From Flagellimonas myxillae (GTDB lineage: Bacteria > Bacteroidota > Bacteroidia > Flavobacteriales > Flavobacteriaceae), in contig NZ_JAMFLY010000001.1 in NCBI RefSeq assembly GCF_023502235.1, forward strand, positions 682,001 to 746,000: a DNA stretch of 64,000 bases, read 5' to 3'. The position numbers and the translations under genes are program-made. The number at the start of each line of letters is the position of its first letter. The first letter of the stretch is position 1. The notes below the pieces were generated by a model. That model saw nothing but the letters and a program-made list of their open reading frames with translations, searched no databases and was not told the DNA's origin. This document shows, one piece after another, positions 62,419-64,000 of this stretch.

Positions 62419-63174
62419 ATGAACGTAATCATAATTGAAGATGAAAAACCGGCAGCACGAAGACTGAGCAGATTGCTATCCAACCTAAATGTTAGCGTTT
62501 CTACCATGTTGCATTCCGTTGAGGAGTCCATCGAATGGTTTCGGAACAATCCACACCCCGATTTAATATTTCTGGACATCCAATTGTCGGATGGTCTGTC
62601 CTTTGAAATTTTCGACGACATCGAGGTAAAAAGTGCCATCATTTTTACCACCGCTTACGATGAATATGTCCTTCAAGCTTTTAAGCTAAATAGCATTGAT
62701 TATTTGTTAAAACCAATAGACGAAGAAGAGCTGGAAAGTGCGGTGAAAAAGTACCGGAATTTTATGCCCAGTGAACAAAAAATTTCGATGGATTTTGACG
62801 ACATAAAAAAGCTGTTGGGAAATCCCTTGGAACGGGAATACAAAAAAAGGTTCACGGTGAAAGTGGGGCAACATCTTAAAATAATAAATGCGGATGAGGT
62901 CGAATGTTTTTATAGTGAGAACAAGGGAACTTATGCCGCTACCACCGAAGGTCGAAATTATTTGTTGGACACCACATTGGAACATTTGGAAGATGAGCTT
63001 TCTCCCAAGTTATTTTTTAGGGTCAGCCGAAAGTTTTACGTGAACGTAAACCACATCAAAGATATCATTTCCTATACCAATTCTAGGCTTCAGATCAAAC
63101 TAAATCGCTATAATGAGCAAGAAATCATTGTAAGTAGGGAACGTGTGAAGGACTTTAAGTTATGGTTGGAATAG
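62419..63174 (+). CDS. LytTR-type response regulator
   Basis: The 251-residue regulator has a receiver domain with Asp53 (DLIFLDIQLSDG) and Asp9/Asp10-type acidic pocket (IIEDEKPAARR), and a C-terminal LytTR DNA-binding domain (about 145-250, KIINADEVECFYSENKGTYA and LSPKLFFRVSRKFYVNVNHI). It is the likely partner of the LytS-type kinase at 59596 and probably regulates the operon. A terminator follows. Confidence 0.95.
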   Translation: MNVIIIEDEKPAARRLSRLLSNLNVSVSTMLHSVEESIEWFRNNPHPDLIFLDIQLSDGLSFEIFDDIEVKSAIIFTTAYDEYVLQAFKLNSIDYLLKPIDEEELESAVKKYRNFMPSEQKISMDFDDIKKLLGNPLEREYKKRFTVKVGQHLKIINADEVECFYSENKGTYAATTEGRNYLLDTTLEHLEDELSPKLFFRVSRKFYVNVNHIKDIISYTNSRLQIKLNRYNEQEIIVSRERVKDFKLWLE

Positions 63175-63222
63175 TTGACCGTAAAATTCTGGAATACAAA
63201 ATTATATACTACGTATAAAACT

Positions 63223-63251
63223 ACTATAAGTTTTCTTTATAGTGCTTTTTT
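63223..63251 (+). terminator. Terminator of the LytTR gene
   Basis: ACTATAA (63223-63229) and TTATAGT (63237-63243) pair, followed by GCTTTTTTT on the + strand. AT-rich stem, but T run is good. Confidence 0.6.
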
Positions 63252-63265
63252 TAGTCCTTTTTCCA

Positions 63266-64000
63266 CTAATTTTCTTCAATACGGTTGTCATCAAAAGCAG
63301 AAGGAAGAAGTTTTGGTATCAGCTTGATGAAAATGGGTAAAAGTACTGCTCCCCCAGGCAGCATAAATATCGCCAACGAAGGTACGCTTTTGAAAATATC
63401 CAAGAGCTGGTTTTGTACTTTTTTCTTTTCCTCGGCACTTAATTCCTTGACGGTTGATTTGGATAAAAGGGTTACCAATTCTTTACTTTCAGTCAGCTCT
63501 TTTTTGAGCCGCTTGCTATTTCGCAAAATTAATTTACTCACATTTTTGGACATCCCATCATAGAATTGTGAGGCCAGATTTTTGTCATTCAAATAAGAAA
63601 CTTTATCCCTGTTTTTATCAAAAAAAATCACCACACTATCCAAGGCCGATTTTACGTCGTTTTTGACCTTTCCTAGATGAGATGCCAAGCTAAAAATATA
63701 ATCGTATTCTGAACGGTTCAAAGCTTGGTCTTCCCAAATGGTCAAACATGCCATATCCAGAAAATAATTCTTTTCTTCCTCGGTAAAATTATCGTCCAAA
63801 AGTTCCTGTTGCCCATCCCTAAAATTGGCTTGGTCAAAATCCACATAAGTAAGGGAAGAAGCCAAAAGTTGCACCAATTTGTCCTCCTTTTTGTCCGCTC
63901 CCTTCGAATTCAAGGTTTGTAAAGCGATGTTCATGGTGGCATATTCCAATTTTTGGGCATGTTCCATAATAGATGGATATCCTTTTAAGTATACTTTGAA
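63266..64000 (-). CDS. LETM1-like protein, 3' part
   Basis: The frame continues open to the right edge, past an internal ATG at 63967, so only the C-terminal part (about 245 residues) is in the window. The end, FKSVPSLAIFMLPGGAVLLP followed by FIKLIPKLLPSAFDDN, is the LETM1-type motif seen in flavobacterial LETM1-related (biofilm-associated) proteins. The upstream helical region (NYFLDMACLTIWEDQALNRS) is like those proteins. Function unknown. Confidence 0.75.
   Translation of the reverse strand, partial: FKVYLKGYPSIMEHAQKLEYATMNIALQTLNSKGADKKEDKLVQLLASSLTYVDFDQANFRDGQQELLDDNFTEEEKNYFLDMACLTIWEDQALNRSEYDYIFSLASHLGKVKNDVKSALDSVVIFFDKNRDKVSYLNDKNLASQFYDGMSKNVSKLILRNSKRLKKELTESKELVTLLSKSTVKELSAEEKKKVQNQLLDIFKSVPSLAIFMLPGGAVLLPIFIKLIPKLLPSAFDDNRIEEN

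Noticed and set aside
1-64000. tRNA, rRNA, prophage, insertion sequence or integrase genes
   Set aside because: None recognised by cloverleaf-like, rRNA-like or transposase-like sequence in either strand by eye; a covariance search would be decisive.

Overview
The window looks like chromosomal DNA of a marine Flavobacteriaceae member (Bacteroidota), closest in feel to the Muricauda/Maribacter group; the genus is inference. Supporting signs are a PorP/SprF gliding-type protein, three TonB-dependent receptors with carboxypeptidase-regulatory-like N-termini, two DUF4249 lipoproteins, 2TM-domain proteins, many lipoproteins, weak or absent Shine-Dalgarno sites, and several TAnnTTTG boxes (the Bacteroidota -7 element). 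I see no rRNA, tRNA, CRISPR array, insertion sequence or prophage.

Layout. 1-6.1 kb: carbohydrate/acid utilisation, with the C-terminal part of a GH123-like DUF4091 hydrolase (cut by the left edge), a three-gene TRAP transporter whose binding protein is a lipoprotein, a Tat-exported Gfo/Idh/MocA oxidoreductase and an OsmC-like protein. 6.1-12 kb: a 627-bp gap with a possible small RNA, trxB, a small secreted protein, then a murein-peptide cluster (NlpC/P60 peptidase, BioF-like PLP enzyme, dipeptide epimerase). 12-16 kb: envelope-stress-type genes (PadR regulator, PspC-domain protein, DUF2807 lipoprotein, DUF4870 membrane protein) and a DUF4442 protein. 16.2-22.7 kb: a tight four-gene operon of unknown secreted protein, STN-containing TonB receptor, DUF4249 lipoprotein and a large secreted protein with a macroglobulin-like start. 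22.7-28.7 kb: secreted PQQ-type propeller, AIM24-like protein, DUF2461 protein, NudK, MsrA, PBP4/DacB and a 66-aa protein.

28.8-36 kb is a redox-response block: OxyR, a sigma54 activator with cNMP-binding-like and PAS-like domains, an OsmC peroxidase-like gene with a near-consensus -24/-12 promoter and a perfect 14-bp inverted repeat about 100 bp upstream of the expected start, and pyruvate:ferredoxin/flavodoxin oxidoreductase. 36-40.7 kb: a TPR-histidine kinase-receiver-class III cyclase fusion and a serine hydrolase. 40.7-49.2 kb: a third TonB receptor, DoxX, GNAT, a PorP/SprF-SPOR fusion, PaiB-like, DUF4382 lipoprotein and DUF418 membrane protein. 49.2-57 kb: an operon of three small secreted proteins, a second DUF4249/TonB-receptor pair and a 588-aa unknown secreted protein. 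57.2-64 kb: a GHL10-type hydrolase lipoprotein, DUF2141 and TPR proteins, a LytS-type kinase fused to a 2TM domain, four stand-alone 2TM proteins, a LytTR regulator, and the C-terminal part of a LETM1-like protein cut by the right edge.

The most attractive candidate systems are the self-contained sigma54/OxyR/OsmC circuit at 28.8-32.5 kb and the kinase-2TM array-LytTR operon at 59.6-63.2 kb. Degenerate heptanucleotide repeats occur in three intergenic gaps.
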